From positions 985,630 to 1,049,629 of the forward strand of contig NZ_CM001775.1 of assembly GCF_000332235.1 (NCBI RefSeq): a stretch of DNA of 64,000 nucleotides, written 5' to 3'. This document shows positions 35,243-45,358 of the stretch, piece by piece. Below the pieces are notes generated by a model, which was not told the DNA's origin, did no database searches, and saw only the letters and a list, made by a program, of their open reading frames with translations. The position numbers were made by a program, and so were the translations under genes. Position 1 is the first letter of the stretch, and every line of letters begins with the position of its first letter. The stretch is from Geminocystis herdmanii PCC 6308 (GTDB lineage: Bacteria; Cyanobacteriota; Cyanobacteriia; Cyanobacteriales; Cyanobacteriaceae).

Positions 35243-35847
35243 TAATTAGAGGGAAAAGACTCCATAAATAATTGTCTTGTCATGGGTTGTTCAACCATTA
35301 AACCTTCTTCCCCTAAAATATCTAAAGGTTTACCTTCGATATTTATCCACACATTACCATTAGGATTCAAACTACTAGCAGTATAAATTACTTGTCCTAA
35401 ACGTCCAATCATGGAAGCACTTCCTCCTCCTGTGGTAAACTCTTGGGATAAGTCAATGTGAATGCCGTCTTCTTTTACTGCTAAACTCATTAACTTGGTA
35501 TTTTGAGGAATAGCTGTTTTAAGGGAGTCTTTTTCTGATACTGTCAATAATTTGTTGAATCCGTTGGTTAAAGATTCTTGCTCATTTTGTCCTTTGGGAA
35601 TTTCAACTATAGTCGGGACAAGCTCTAACTCGTCATTTAAGCCATAGAGTTCGATCGAGCTTTCGGGGGTAACAGGATCGGGTATAATTTCTATAGGTTG
35701 TTTTGGTAAATTATTACCTTGATTTTGAGCCGTAAAGTTACCATAAGCATACCACCCTGCGATCGTGCCTAATGCTAATATAGTTGTGGCAATTCCTGCT
35801 ATAGTTTTAGTGGAAAAAAGTGGGTTTCGATCGTGATTATCAGTCAT
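35242..35847 (-). CDS. GerMN-domain lipoprotein-like protein
   Basis: A 201-residue protein with an N-terminal membrane segment (TIAGIATTILALGTIAGWYA) and a C-terminal GerMN domain (about 60-195): NGFNKLLTV, LMSLAVKEDGIHIDLSQEF, LGQVIYTASSLNPNGNVWI. Such domains occur in envelope-bound proteins of spore formers and cyanobacteria. It is translationally coupled to cofG by a one-base overlap, but a functional link is not evident. Confidence 0.82.
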   Translation of the reverse strand: MTDNHDRNPLFSTKTIAGIATTILALGTIAGWYAYGNFTAQNQGNNLPKQPIEIIPDPVTPESSIELYGLNDELELVPTIVEIPKGQNEQESLTNGFNKLLTVSEKDSLKTAIPQNTKLMSLAVKEDGIHIDLSQEFTTGGGSASMIGRLGQVIYTASSLNPNGNVWINIEGKPLDILGEEGLMVEQPMTRQLFMESFPSN

Positions 35848-35916
35848 AATTTTTATAATTAAAGAATAAATTTAGGTAATTTAAAATAAATAGTTAGTAA
35901 TTAATAGATAAATATA

Positions 35917-36699
35917 TTATTCATTTTTAGACGGCTGAAGATGAACAAAACCTGCAATTTCCAGATTATCCTCATCAATATTAAATTGCAGAAGTCTGAC
36001 AGTAATGCCAGATTTTTCTAAATTTCGCAAACTCAATTGATTATTAATGTTATCAACAAACCCTTGTAATAGGGTAGATGATAATTTTCGATTATTTAAT
36101 GTTCCTTCTACCTCACTGATTGTGATACTATGACCTTTAATCACCTCTAAGTTAAATTCTAAACTAACATTTAAGATTTCGTCCCCCCGTATCGGTAATT
36201 TTACCTTACTATCAATACCGACTCTATTATTATCTTGTAAATTGAAACTCAAGTCTAATAACTGGAATCCTGATGCAGAATCTCCCGTAAATTTTGTGAT
36301 CATTTCCTGTAGCTGTGACGATTTCATTAACTTGTTTATATCTTCTTCCGTGAGAATGCTACGCCATGCCATATTCAAAGGAGTTTTTAAGACATTTTGC
36401 CAGTTATCAGCTTTTAATCCTCTTAACTGATCCAAATTTACCCCAACTCGATCGATTTCTAGCTCTAATAACTCTACTTGAATATGAGGACGAGGTTGCC
36501 ATTGCTTAAGACTAACTTGGATAGAATCCACCTCTCCCTTGATTAATTGATGAGTAGGAAGACTATTCACTCTAACCCTCACTTCCCCTACTTCCTCTGA
36601 TTTATTGACAATGACATTGGTTAAAGAATTGTTAAGGATAAATCCTCCTCCCGTAAATAAAGACATTATAATGGTATTAAAGATAACAAAAAATTCCAT
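35917..36699 (-). CDS. DUF2993 (LmeA-like) lipid-binding protein
   Basis: A 260-residue protein. After a short N-terminal hydrophobic stretch it shows VRVNSLPTHQLIKGEVDSIQ, LLELEIDRVGVNLDQL and a C-terminal FNIDEDNLEIAGFVHL, the pattern of DUF2993 proteins, which are related to phospholipid-binding LmeA. They are thought to act at the envelope. It lies 69 bases upstream of the GerMN gene on the same strand. Confidence 0.82.
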   Translation of the reverse strand: MEFFVIFNTIIMSLFTGGGFILNNSLTNVIVNKSEEVGEVRVRVNSLPTHQLIKGEVDSIQVSLKQWQPRPHIQVELLELEIDRVGVNLDQLRGLKADNWQNVLKTPLNMAWRSILTEEDINKLMKSSQLQEMITKFTGDSASGFQLLDLSFNLQDNNRVGIDSKVKLPIRGDEILNVSLEFNLEVIKGHSITISEVEGTLNNRKLSSTLLQGFVDNINNQLSLRNLEKSGITVRLLQFNIDEDNLEIAGFVHLQPSKNE

Positions 36700-37222
36700 A
36701 TTTTATTGGTAACTCCATCTAAAAATTTATTGAGAAAATAATCAATATATAGCCAGTTTAAATGAATTATTTAATTCTTGGGAATAGTTAAATACTTAAG
36801 TAAGTATTTCGTTTTAAAAAGATAGTCAGTATTGTCTAATTATCAAATCCTTGTAAAGCAAAATATTACTTGTATGTCCCTAATATGAAATGGCTATATA
36901 GTAATCTCATATTAGAGGTAAGAATTTATGCTGATAATTAGTATTCAACTATCATCATTAACTAATTTTTACCAAATTAAAATGAATTAAAATTATTCTA
37001 TATTTTATAACTAATTTGTAAATAAAAATATATTAGAATTTATTTCTCTTGATTAAGGTAAACTTGTTCTATTAGTAAATTTTATTTCGGGCTTCAAAAA
37101 TATTAATAATTTTTAGTTGTTCATGAATAGTCCACCATTTTTAGAGTTTAAAAATTATAAATTTAACCAAAAAATAACTAACAGCTAATGGCTGAGTATA
37201 GTTAATTAAAATTTAGAATTAT
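36700..37222. other. AT-rich spacer without recognised gene
   Basis: About 520 bases between divergent genes. It likely holds the promoters of the DUF2993 and GGDEF/EAL genes. A pair of ATATAGCC / GGCTATAT segments (about 36754 and 36891) is inverted and resembles TATAGC-ended elements. I see no small ORF worth calling. Confidence 0.4.
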
Positions 37223-39769
37223 ATGCTTGTTAAAACCCTGTCAAAAATGAATAAAAATAAAATAGTAAAAATATTAAGTGATGAGAAAAAATCTTTTCTT
37301 ATATATGCTGTTGATGATCAAAAAATCAACTTAAATTTGCTGTCAATATTTTTAAGTCGTCAAGGTTTTAATATTCTCACAGAAATTGATATTTTAAAAG
37401 CTATACCCGCTATAGAAAAAGCTCATCCAGATCTCATTTTATTAGATATTTTAATGCCTAATTTGAGTGGCTTTGATGCTTGTTCTTTATTAAAATCCTC
37501 ACCTATAACTAAAGATATTCCCATCATTTTTTTAAGTGCTTTAGATGATATTAATGATAAAGTAAAAGGTTTAGAATTAGGTGCGATGGATTATGTCACT
37601 AAGCCTTTTCAATTTGCTGAATTATTATCTCGAATTAATGTTTGTTTAAAAATTAAAAGCCTCTATGATAATTTAGAAAAACAAAATAAAACTCTTATCG
37701 CAGAAATAAAAGCTAAAAAAAATGCCCAATTAGCCCTTAAAAAAAGCGAAGAAAAAGTTAAAACTATTATTAATAATGATCTCAATGGTATGATTGTCAT
37801 AGATCATGATGGTATAATTTTATTTGTTAATAAAGAAGCTGAAAAAATATTCGATCGAACCAGTAATAAAATGTTAGGAGAAATTTTAGGATTACCCTTA
37901 GAATTTGACAAAATTAGTGAACTAGAAATACCTCGATCGCAAACTAATAATAAAAAAAATAATCAGGAATTATTAATAGTAGAAATGAGAACTGTTCCAA
38001 TTATTTGGAATGATAAAAATGCTTATTTAATATCATTTATTGATATTACTGAAAGGAAGAAAATGGAGGAGAAATTAAAGATATTATTTCAAGCATCCGA
38101 ACAAAGTCCAGCTTCGATCGTCATTACAAATATTGAAGGCAATATAGAATATGTTAACCCAAAATTTGAAGAACTTTCAGGATATAAAGAAGAAGAAGTT
38201 TTAGGCAAAAATCCTCGCATTCTCAAGTCTGGACATTTTAAAGAATGTGATTATAAAAAATTATGGCAAACTATCAGTCAAGGAAAAGAATGGCAAGGAG
38301 AATTTCATAATATCAAAAAAACAGGAGAATTATACTGGGAAAAAGCCCTAATTTCTCCCATATTTAACTCTGCTGGTGCTATTACTCATTTTATGGCAGT
38401 AAAAGAAGATATAACCGAAAAAAAACACCAAGAAATTCTCTTACAATATCAAGCAAAATATGATCATTTAACCAAAATTCCTAACCGAAATTATGCTTTA
38501 GAAAAAGTCAATTATTTTCTTAACCAAGCTAGAGATACTAATACAAATTTAGGATTAATGTTTATTGATTTAGATCATTTTAAAGAAGTTAACGACAATT
38601 TAGGCCATGATTTTGGAGATGAATTGTTAATCCAAGCCACAGAAAGAATGAAAAATGCTTTGCGCAGTACTGATTTACTAGCAAGGTTGGGAGGAGACGA
38701 GTTTTTTATGGCAATCCCCTACGTTACCAAAGTGACAGACTTAGAAAAAATAGCCACAAAAATTATTGAATTATTACATCAAACATTTGATATTTTTGAA
38801 CATCAAATATCAATTTCTGCTAGTGTTGGCATCACAATTTTTCCTCAAGATGGAGACAATTTAAAACAGTTGATTCGTAATGCAGATTTAGCGATGTATG
38901 ATTCTAAAAAAAATGGGCGTAATCAGTTTCAATTTTATCATGTAGAAATGACTAAAAAAGAGATTAATAAGTCTCATTTAGAGGAAAATTTTCTTGAAGC
39001 TATAAAAAAACAGGAATTTAAAATAGTTTATCAACCAATCATTGAATTTAACTCTGAATTAGTTGTGGGTGCTGAAGCATTTATTCGCTGGGAAAATAAA
39101 GAAATAGGATTAATTTATCCTGAAAAGTTTATTCCCATTCTTGAAAAAAATGGACTAATTTTTACTTTAGAAAATTGGATGTTAAAATCTATATCTAAGG
39201 ATATTAAACAATGGCAAACTATTAAAAATATTCCTATTAGTATTAAGTTATCAGAATATCAATTTCAAGATAATAATATGATTGAAGAATTAATCAATGT
39301 TATTATCAAGAATCAGGAAGAAAATAATATCATAGAAATTCAAATTAATGAAGAAATCTTACTTGAAAAAAAATATTTAGTTAAAGATATTGTAGAAAAA
39401 TTATCTCAATTAAATATTAATTTATCTTTAGATAATTTTGGGATAGGCTGTCTTCACTTACAAAATTTTCAAAAATTTAAGTTCAAATATTTAAAAATAG
39501 ATCAGTCTTTAATTAATAATTTAGTCAATAATCAAGAGACAAAATTATTGGTTAAATCTATTATTAATTTAGCACAAATATTTAATGTAAAAACGATCGC
39601 CAATGGAGTAGAAACCATTAAACAAGTAGATATATTAAGAGAATTAAACTGTGATTATGGGCAAGGATACTTTTTTTCTAAACCATTATCTCCTACTAAT
39701 CTTACTCAATATTTATTAAAACAGCAAAAATATATTGATGATTCTCTTAAAAATATTTATCTGTCTTAA
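37223..39769 (+). CDS. REC-PAS-PAS-GGDEF-EAL signalling protein
   Basis: An 848-residue protein. The receiver (about 24-145) has DLILLDILMP with the phospho-Asp and YVTKPFQF. Two PAS domains follow (about 180-280, 285-410; WQGEFHNIKKTGE). The GGDEF domain (about 415-580) has an intact LARLGGDEF and an RSTD I-site, so it may make cyclic di-GMP. The C-terminal EAL domain is altered: EAF for EAL, DNFGIG for the DDFGTG loop, and ANGVET for AEGVET, so it is probably not an active phosphodiesterase. Confidence 0.9.
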   Translation: MLVKTLSKMNKNKIVKILSDEKKSFLIYAVDDQKINLNLLSIFLSRQGFNILTEIDILKAIPAIEKAHPDLILLDILMPNLSGFDACSLLKSSPITKDIPIIFLSALDDINDKVKGLELGAMDYVTKPFQFAELLSRINVCLKIKSLYDNLEKQNKTLIAEIKAKKNAQLALKKSEEKVKTIINNDLNGMIVIDHDGIILFVNKEAEKIFDRTSNKMLGEILGLPLEFDKISELEIPRSQTNNKKNNQELLIVEMRTVPIIWNDKNAYLISFIDITERKKMEEKLKILFQASEQSPASIVITNIEGNIEYVNPKFEELSGYKEEEVLGKNPRILKSGHFKECDYKKLWQTISQGKEWQGEFHNIKKTGELYWEKALISPIFNSAGAITHFMAVKEDITEKKHQEILLQYQAKYDHLTKIPNRNYALEKVNYFLNQARDTNTNLGLMFIDLDHFKEVNDNLGHDFGDELLIQATERMKNALRSTDLLARLGGDEFFMAIPYVTKVTDLEKIATKIIELLHQTFDIFEHQISISASVGITIFPQDGDNLKQLIRNADLAMYDSKKNGRNQFQFYHVEMTKKEINKSHLEENFLEAIKKQEFKIVYQPIIEFNSELVVGAEAFIRWENKEIGLIYPEKFIPILEKNGLIFTLENWMLKSISKDIKQWQTIKNIPISIKLSEYQFQDNNMIEELINVIIKNQEENNIIEIQINEEILLEKKYLVKDIVEKLSQLNINLSLDNFGIGCLHLQNFQKFKFKYLKIDQSLINNLVNNQETKLLVKSIINLAQIFNVKTIANGVETIKQVDILRELNCDYGQGYFFSKPLSPTNLTQYLLKQQKYIDDSLKNIYLS

Positions 39770-39794
39770 ATATTAAATAAAGTTAACAGTAAAT

Positions 39795-40174
39795 AGGGGT
39801 TGCTGAAAAAGTGTTTAGGCTAGGATAGGTGTTAGGTTTTAGGTTAAATACTTATATAGCAGTCAGTTATGAGTTGTGAAAATTATCTTATCATCAAAGG
39901 CAAGAGGCAAAAGGCAAAAGGCAAGATTAGTCGTATCTTCGATATTTTTTCTAATAATTTATTTCTCACAAATGATTCCTGATTGCTATAAATCAAGGTT
40001 TTAAGCCTAATTCCTAGCTCTTTGTAAGGCACTAAATTTCATTTTGTGTTTTATTGAATTCTCAGAAAATGTGCAATTTTTCACTAAAAATCGTTAAAAC
40101 CGTGCACTTTTTTATTAATGTAGTTTGTCTAAATCTTTGATTTTAATAATCTTCTGAGTTATTCAGCAAACCCT
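39795..40174. mobile_element. MITE-like element of 380 bp
   Basis: Ends AGGGGTTGCTGAA and its imperfect inverse TTCAGCAAACCCT, flanked by AAAT on both sides (39791-39794, 40175-40178), a likely target duplication. No transposase frame is visible. Ends of this type (GGGTTTGCTGAA) are known from cyanobacterial insertion sequences. A second element is nested inside. Confidence 0.55.
39855..39990. mobile_element. Nested 136-bp TATAGC-ended element
   Basis: Ends TATAGCAGTCAGTTATGAG and CAAATGATTCCTGATTGCTA are imperfect inverted repeats of about 27 bases. The same ends enclose the element at 59846-59950. Its centre is a GGCAAAA heptamer array (39900-39923) instead of the C6/G6 palindrome found there. 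Confidence 0.65.
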
Positions 40175-40575
40175 AAATATTTGTTGTTTAATAGTTGCTA
40201 AAATATGGTTAACTTTTGTGGGAGTAATATATTTTTCTCTGACTATTGTAAAGTAGTTACAACATTTTAGTAATAAACAATCATTAAAAGTGTTGATATA
40301 TAATAGGTTTAGAATTTTAAAAATGCAGATGTTATAAATTTACAGTTTGCATTTTACCTAATACCTGACACCTTTTCTATTTAATATTAACTAACAGAAT
40401 AAAGGAGTAAAACTAAATCTTTATCAATATTTGATTTTACTCCTTTATTCTTAATTTTTAAAGTTAAAAATAGTTTAAGGGAAAATTAATTTAAAATTAA
40501 GAAATTTTCTCAAAACTAATGCTTAAATCGATTAGAATATTAACAACTTATTTTATTCTAATTCGATCGAACCCC
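40175..40575. other. Spacer upstream of the PhoX gene
   Basis: No gene or clear regulatory site seen. A hairpin-like pair of AAAGGAGTAAAACTAAAT and GATTTTACTCCTTT at 40402-40446 could be a terminator or attenuator, followed by a T-rich run. Confidence 0.45.
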
Positions 40576-42760
40576 ATGACTTTTAACCGTAGAGAATTTT
40601 TAACATTTTTAGGCATAGGTATCACAACAACTGCCTGTGGTGGAATATTGCAAAGTAGAATACAAGCACAAACCTCAAATCTTAATAGTACTTTATTTAA
40701 TAATTTTAAACCCGTAAAATATCCTATTCCCTTAGAAATTGATAATCTTAATAGTCAACAACAAAAACACATATATCAAAGTTATCAAGTTGAAGATGAT
40801 TTAGTTTTACCCGAAGGGTTTAAATATGATGTCATCGCCTCTTGGGGCGATCGAATAGGCGACTCCCGTTTCGGTTATAATAACGATTATGTGTCATTCA
40901 TTGAAACTAGCTCTAATGAAGGCTTTTTAGTCATAAATTTTGAATATGTAAGCCCAACTCCTTGGTTACAATCCTATGAAATGGTGATAAAAAAATCATT
41001 ATCACAGGAGGTTTTAGATTCCCTAGCACAAGCGAATCAAAATCGACAGGCTTTAAACATTTTTGCCCTTCCTGATGACAACCCGATAAAACTAAAATTT
41101 CAAGAATTTTTTGCCGAATTATTAATAGATCAAGGTATTGGTATAATATCTGTTAAAAAGGACAATAACGGCAAATGGCAACGTACATACAGTAAGCTCG
41201 ATCGACGTATTACAGGAATTTCAGGTTGGCAAGATAATCGTTACTTATCCTCCACAGGCGCTGCTACTGCCATTTTTAAAAAACAAGAAGGATTAGGCTA
41301 TATAGACAATCTAGGAGATAAAATTATCGGTACTTTTGCTAATTGCGCTGGAGGTACATCTCCTTGGGGTACAGTATTTAGTGCAGAAGAAAATTTCCAA
41401 AGCTATGTGCCTGAAGGTATCATGGCAGATGGTACTTCTTTACCTCCAGAATTTACCCCCGTATCAGGCTTGAGTGGGCAGGGTAATCCCTTCGGGTTAG
41501 CAGGAAATAAATACGGTTGGATGGTGGAAATTGATCCTACGAATCCCGACGATTATGGCACAAAACATACATGGTTAGGACGTTTTCGTCATGAAGCGGT
41601 AGCGATTCGAGCAGAAAAAGATCAACCTTTAGTATTTTACTCTGGATGCGATCGAACTGGAGGACACCTATATAAATTTATCTCAAAGGGAAAAATAGTT
41701 AATCCCACCGACAAGAAAAACTCCGCTTTACTGCAAGAGGGGATGTTATACGTTGCCAAAATGTCCGAAGACGGGAAAGGAGAATGGATACCCTTACAAC
41801 CAAATACTCCTATCAACCCCATTGCCTTGCAAAATTTACAAGGAGGCTTATTAACTATACCTAACCCCGACAGGAAAAAAGGTTCTTATATTGCCGTTAA
41901 TAATCAAGCAGAATTAGACGATTTTGCCACAAAATATAGAAAATTGGGCGACTTATATGTAGGTAAAACCGAAGCAGAAATACAAGGTATCATCTTAATC
42001 GATGCCCATTACTGCGCCAATATAGTGGGCGGTACTTGTGGAGCTCGTCCCGAAGATGTAGAATTAAGTCCCATAGATAAATCCCTAGTTATTGCCTATA
42101 CCGCAGGAGTCGCAGGAAGTGAAGGCAGTCCCGATAAACGAATTTTTGGCGATCGCAATCGCGCCGCCTTTGGCGATCGAGAGGGTAAAATGTATCAATA
42201 TGGTTGCTTAATGCGTCTAAAAGAAACCAACAATAAACCCGATGCCATGACATTTACTTGGGATATTTTAGGTGTGGGAGGTGAACCTTCAAGCGGTGGT
42301 ATGGGTTTTGCCAATCCCGACAACCTCGAATTTGATACCAACGGAGACTTATGGATGGTGACAGACATACCGACGGGATTACAAAATAAACTACCAAGAG
42401 TAGAAGGAAATCCTTATACCAGTGGTGTATTAGGTAACAACTCTATTTGGTATATACCATTATCAGGAGACAATGCAGGAAAAGCCTACCCCTTTGGTAT
42501 AACTCCCATGGAAGCAGAAGCCTGTGGTATCTTTTTTTACAAAAGATCAACAAACTCTTTTTTTAGCAATTCAACATCCGGGGGAGATAAAAGGTATAAG
42601 AAAGAATATGCAAGAGATAAACGCTGAAATTTCCGTTTTAACCACCAAGGGAGAGGAATTTAAGCAAAAAAGAATCATTCCTCAAGGCTCAAATTGGCCC
42701 AGTTTACAACCCAATCAACCTCCAAAACCCTCTCTAGTGGCTATATCGAGAAATATTTAA
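40576..42760 (+). pseudogene. phoX: PhoX-type (DUF839) phosphatase with a frameshift near its C-terminus
   Basis: From ATG 40576 the protein starts MTFNRREFLTFLG, a twin-arginine signal for Tat export. The body has AEENFQSYVPEG, GWMVEIDPTNPDD, GRFRHEAVAI and YSGCDRTGGHLYKF, as in PhoX calcium-dependent alkaline phosphatases. At a run of seven T (42532-42538) the frame is lost: the first frame ends at 42627, while the missing tail (TKDQQTLFLAIQHPGE...NWPSLQP...PSLVAIS) continues in another frame to 42760. Removing one T restores it. It may be a real mutation, slippage or sequencing error. Confidence 0.85.
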
Positions 42761-42783
42761 GGTTTGTGGAGGAGAGATTATCC

Positions 42784-43809
42784 CTATTTGTGATATTTCA
42801 TCAAATAACTCGAATCTAAATAATCATGATAACTTTTATAAACATCGAAACCCGCTAATTTAGCTTTAAAAGAAGCAGGATGATAATACTGACTACTAGG
42901 ATATTTTTCTCGAAAATTAAGAATATAAAAATAAGTTTTTTCCCATTTACTCAAATAGTCTAAAAATAACTTAAATTGTGAATAATATTGTTCATATTTA
43001 TAGCTTAAAGTAACGTACTGTAAAATACCAGAAATAATTAAAAAATCTTCCGTTTCCTCTTTTTTGATTTTGAGAATTTTAGTAGCAATATCCTGTAACT
43101 CTATTTCATTATTTTTTACTAACAACACAAAGGATTTTAATTCTTCCGTATTATATTGAATATTATAATCCACAAATTCTTTAATTTTTTTAAATAATTC
43201 CCATTGCTCAATCTTATTAATTTTGAGTTCATAAAAAATGTTTAATAAGTTCGACGTTTCCGAAATTATACTCAAATATTTAGCATAAATACTAATAATT
43301 CTTTGTTCTTCTTCTTCAAATAATTGACGATGAAAAGACTGTTTAATTTTTCTCAATTTTTCTTGAAAAATTAATTTGTTAGGTTGCTCTTTAATAAGTT
43401 CAATACACTGAGCATAAAAATCTAAAAAACTTCCTTGATGATGTTCTTTTTCTATTTCATTAATTTTAATGAAGATTTCTAGGTTATCTAATAAAGGTTT
43501 AAAAAAATCTTTACCAATGATAAAGTAATGTTTTTTTTGTTGATAATATCGATCTAAGTAAGTTTGAATTCTTGCATAAATTAAAAAATCTTGACGGGTA
43601 AAATGTTCGTTTAATAAAGCTCTCAAAGTTAAACTTAAATTTTCTATTTTCTCGATCGCACTATGATAAAGAAATAAATATTCTGGGGGGATAGAATGGC
43701 GTAAATCTTGCCCAAAAAGATAATCAACGAGGGTTTTTTCTCCCAACAAAGGGCGATTCCACCAAGGCTTTGTAATTATTTTTTCTTCTAATACTAATTC
43801 TGCTTCCAT
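42784..43809 (-). CDS. Unknown helical protein
   Basis: A 341-residue protein, rich in aromatic residues, Lys, Glu and Ile, with no membrane segment. It begins MEAELVLEEKIITKPWWNRP and contains YLFLYHSAIEKIEN and YPSSQYYHPASFKAKL. I do not recognise its family or any catalytic motif. It is read toward the PhoX gene (convergent) and divergent from rpsL, with a 344-base spacer upstream. Its length and codon use look like a genuine chromosomal gene. Confidence 0.75.
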   Translation of the reverse strand: MEAELVLEEKIITKPWWNRPLLGEKTLVDYLFGQDLRHSIPPEYLFLYHSAIEKIENLSLTLRALLNEHFTRQDFLIYARIQTYLDRYYQQKKHYFIIGKDFFKPLLDNLEIFIKINEIEKEHHQGSFLDFYAQCIELIKEQPNKLIFQEKLRKIKQSFHRQLFEEEEQRIISIYAKYLSIISETSNLLNIFYELKINKIEQWELFKKIKEFVDYNIQYNTEELKSFVLLVKNNEIELQDIATKILKIKKEETEDFLIISGILQYVTLSYKYEQYYSQFKLFLDYLSKWEKTYFYILNFREKYPSSQYYHPASFKAKLAGFDVYKSYHDYLDSSYLMKYHK

Positions 43810-44153
43810 GATGCTACCCTCTTTTGAAGACTTTTGAAGAATTTTCCTTTACACTTACCATCATAAAGTCTTTTTTTGATTAATCAATCAGTATATTTTG
43901 GTATTTTTTATCGAAACTTTATAAATTTTTATGACAATTTTTACCTATTTTTAATCTACTTAAGTATTTTATGATTTATCACTAGGTTGTAACCCATTTC
44001 CCCATGGAAATGTTCGATCGTCCTCGAACAAGTGGTAAAAAAAATTGACAAAGGTTTAAAAAATAAGATATGATCATAGATTGTCACTGGTTAATATATA
44101 CTAGGGATAATTATAATTATATATACAAAAATTGTGTATAAAAAGCATACCTC
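43810..44153. other. Divergent spacer upstream of rpsL
   Basis: This holds the rpsL promoter (see 44045-44074) and probably the promoter of the leftward unknown gene. The leader from the -10 box to the rpsL start is about 80 bases, AT-rich, with no obvious protein-binding fold seen. Confidence 0.6.
44045..44074 (+). promoter_or_regulatory. Sigma-70-type promoter for the rpsL operon
   Basis: TTGACA at 44045-44050 and TATGAT at 44069-44074 are separated by 18 bases. Both boxes fit the consensus almost fully, and the start codon of rpsL is at 44154. Confidence 0.8.
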
Positions 44154-44528
44154 ATGCCAACTATTCAACAACTAATTCGTAACGAACGTTCTCAAATTCA
44201 AAAGAAAACCAAATCTCCTGCGCTGAAAGAATGTCCTCAGCGTCGTGGTGTATGTACAAGAGTTTATACCACCACTCCTAAAAAACCTAACTCTGCTTTA
44301 AGAAAAGTAGCAAGGGTTCGTTTAACATCAGGATTTGAAGTAACTGCTTACATACCCGGTATTGGTCACAACCTTCAAGAACACTCCGTTGTGTTAATCA
44401 GAGGTGGCCGGGTGAAAGATTTACCCGGTGTAAGATACCACATTGTGCGTGGAACTCTTGATGCGACTGGAGTAAAAGACAGAAGACAAGGACGCTCCAA
44501 GTATGGTGCTAAACGTCCTAAAGCGTAG
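44154..44528 (+). CDS. rpsL: Ribosomal protein S12
   Basis: A 124-residue small-subunit protein at the decoding centre. [18 protein letters not shown] and [18 protein letters not shown] are the conserved loops. The N-terminus [14 protein letters not shown] is standard. It is the first gene of the str-type operon here, preceded by a strong promoter. Confidence 0.98.
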   Translation: MPTIQQLIRNERSQIQKKTKSPALKECPQRRGVCTRVYTTTPKKPNSALRKVARVRLTSGFEVTAYIPGIGHNLQEHSVVLIRGGRVKDLPGVRYHIVRGTLDATGVKDRRQGRSKYGAKRPKA

Positions 44529-44651
44529 AGAAATAAAAGGATTTACGTCATTGCAAGTAATAACGAAGCAATCTCAAAACCTTATCTTCTGATTAAGGTG
44601 CGTAATTCCTAAGTAAAGATTAATCCCATAGTAATTTTTAAGGATAAATAA

Positions 44652-45122
44652 ATGTCTCGTAGAAGTAAAGCTAAAGTGGTGGAAGTTCCACCTGATCCAG
44701 TCTATAATAGCCGTTTGGTTAACATGACCATTCGTCGAATCATGAAAGATGGTAAAAAATCCCTCGCCGCCAGAATTTTATATGATGCCTTAAGTATCAT
44801 CTCTGAAAGAACTGGTACAGAACCTATGGAAACTTTTGAAAAAGCCATCAAAAACTTAACTCCTTTAGTGGAAGTGAAAGCAAGAAGAGTCGGTGGTGCT
44901 ACTTATCAAGTACCTATGGAAGTTCGCACCTCTCGTGGTAGTAGCTTGGCATTGCGCTGGTTAATTGCTTTTTCTCGTAAAAGAAGTGGTAAAACCATGT
45001 CGATGAAATTAGCTAACGAAATTATGGATGCGGCTAACGAAACTGGTGGCGCGATTAAGAAAAGAGAAGAAACCCATAAAATGGCTGAAGCTAACAAGGC
45101 TTTTGCTCACTACCGTTACTAA
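44652..45122 (+). CDS. rpsG: Ribosomal protein S7
   Basis: A 156-residue protein that nucleates the 30S head. [20 protein letters not shown], then [18 protein letters not shown] and [10 protein letters not shown] at the end are diagnostic. It follows rpsL by 123 bases in the same direction. Confidence 0.98.
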   Translation: MSRRSKAKVVEVPPDPVYNSRLVNMTIRRIMKDGKKSLAARILYDALSIISERTGTEPMETFEKAIKNLTPLVEVKARRVGGATYQVPMEVRTSRGSSLALRWLIAFSRKRSGKTMSMKLANEIMDAANETGGAIKKREETHKMAEANKAFAHYRY

Positions 45123-45160
45123 GATTTTCATAAATCGTGAGTATAGATGATGTGCGTAAA

Positions 45161-45185
45161 ACAGGCATCTTGCCTGTAATTTTTG
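45161..45185 (+). terminator. Hairpin ACAGGC-ATCTT-GCCTGT with T-tract between rpsG and fusA
   Basis: A 6-bp stem, 5-base loop, then AATTTTT. It could end or attenuate rpsL-rpsG transcription before fusA. It is also of the palindromic repeat type common in cyanobacteria, so a regulatory role is uncertain. Confidence 0.55.
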
Positions 45186-45358
45186 CTGATTTAATGGCTA
45201 ACTCATTGTTTATGTTTCGATCGAAATCTACCTGAAAAAGTCATTAAACTTACAGAAAAAGTGGTAAGTTTTGTAAAGAACAGTGTAGAATAGTAAATGG
45301 TGTCAAATTTTACCAGAAATCACCTTAAAAGTATTGCTTTAAGTCAAAGGAGGTAACG

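Noticed and set aside
45161-45185. Riboswitch or S7-binding leader upstream of fusA
   Set aside because: Only a simple hairpin with T-tract is visible; no known aptamer fold was recognised.
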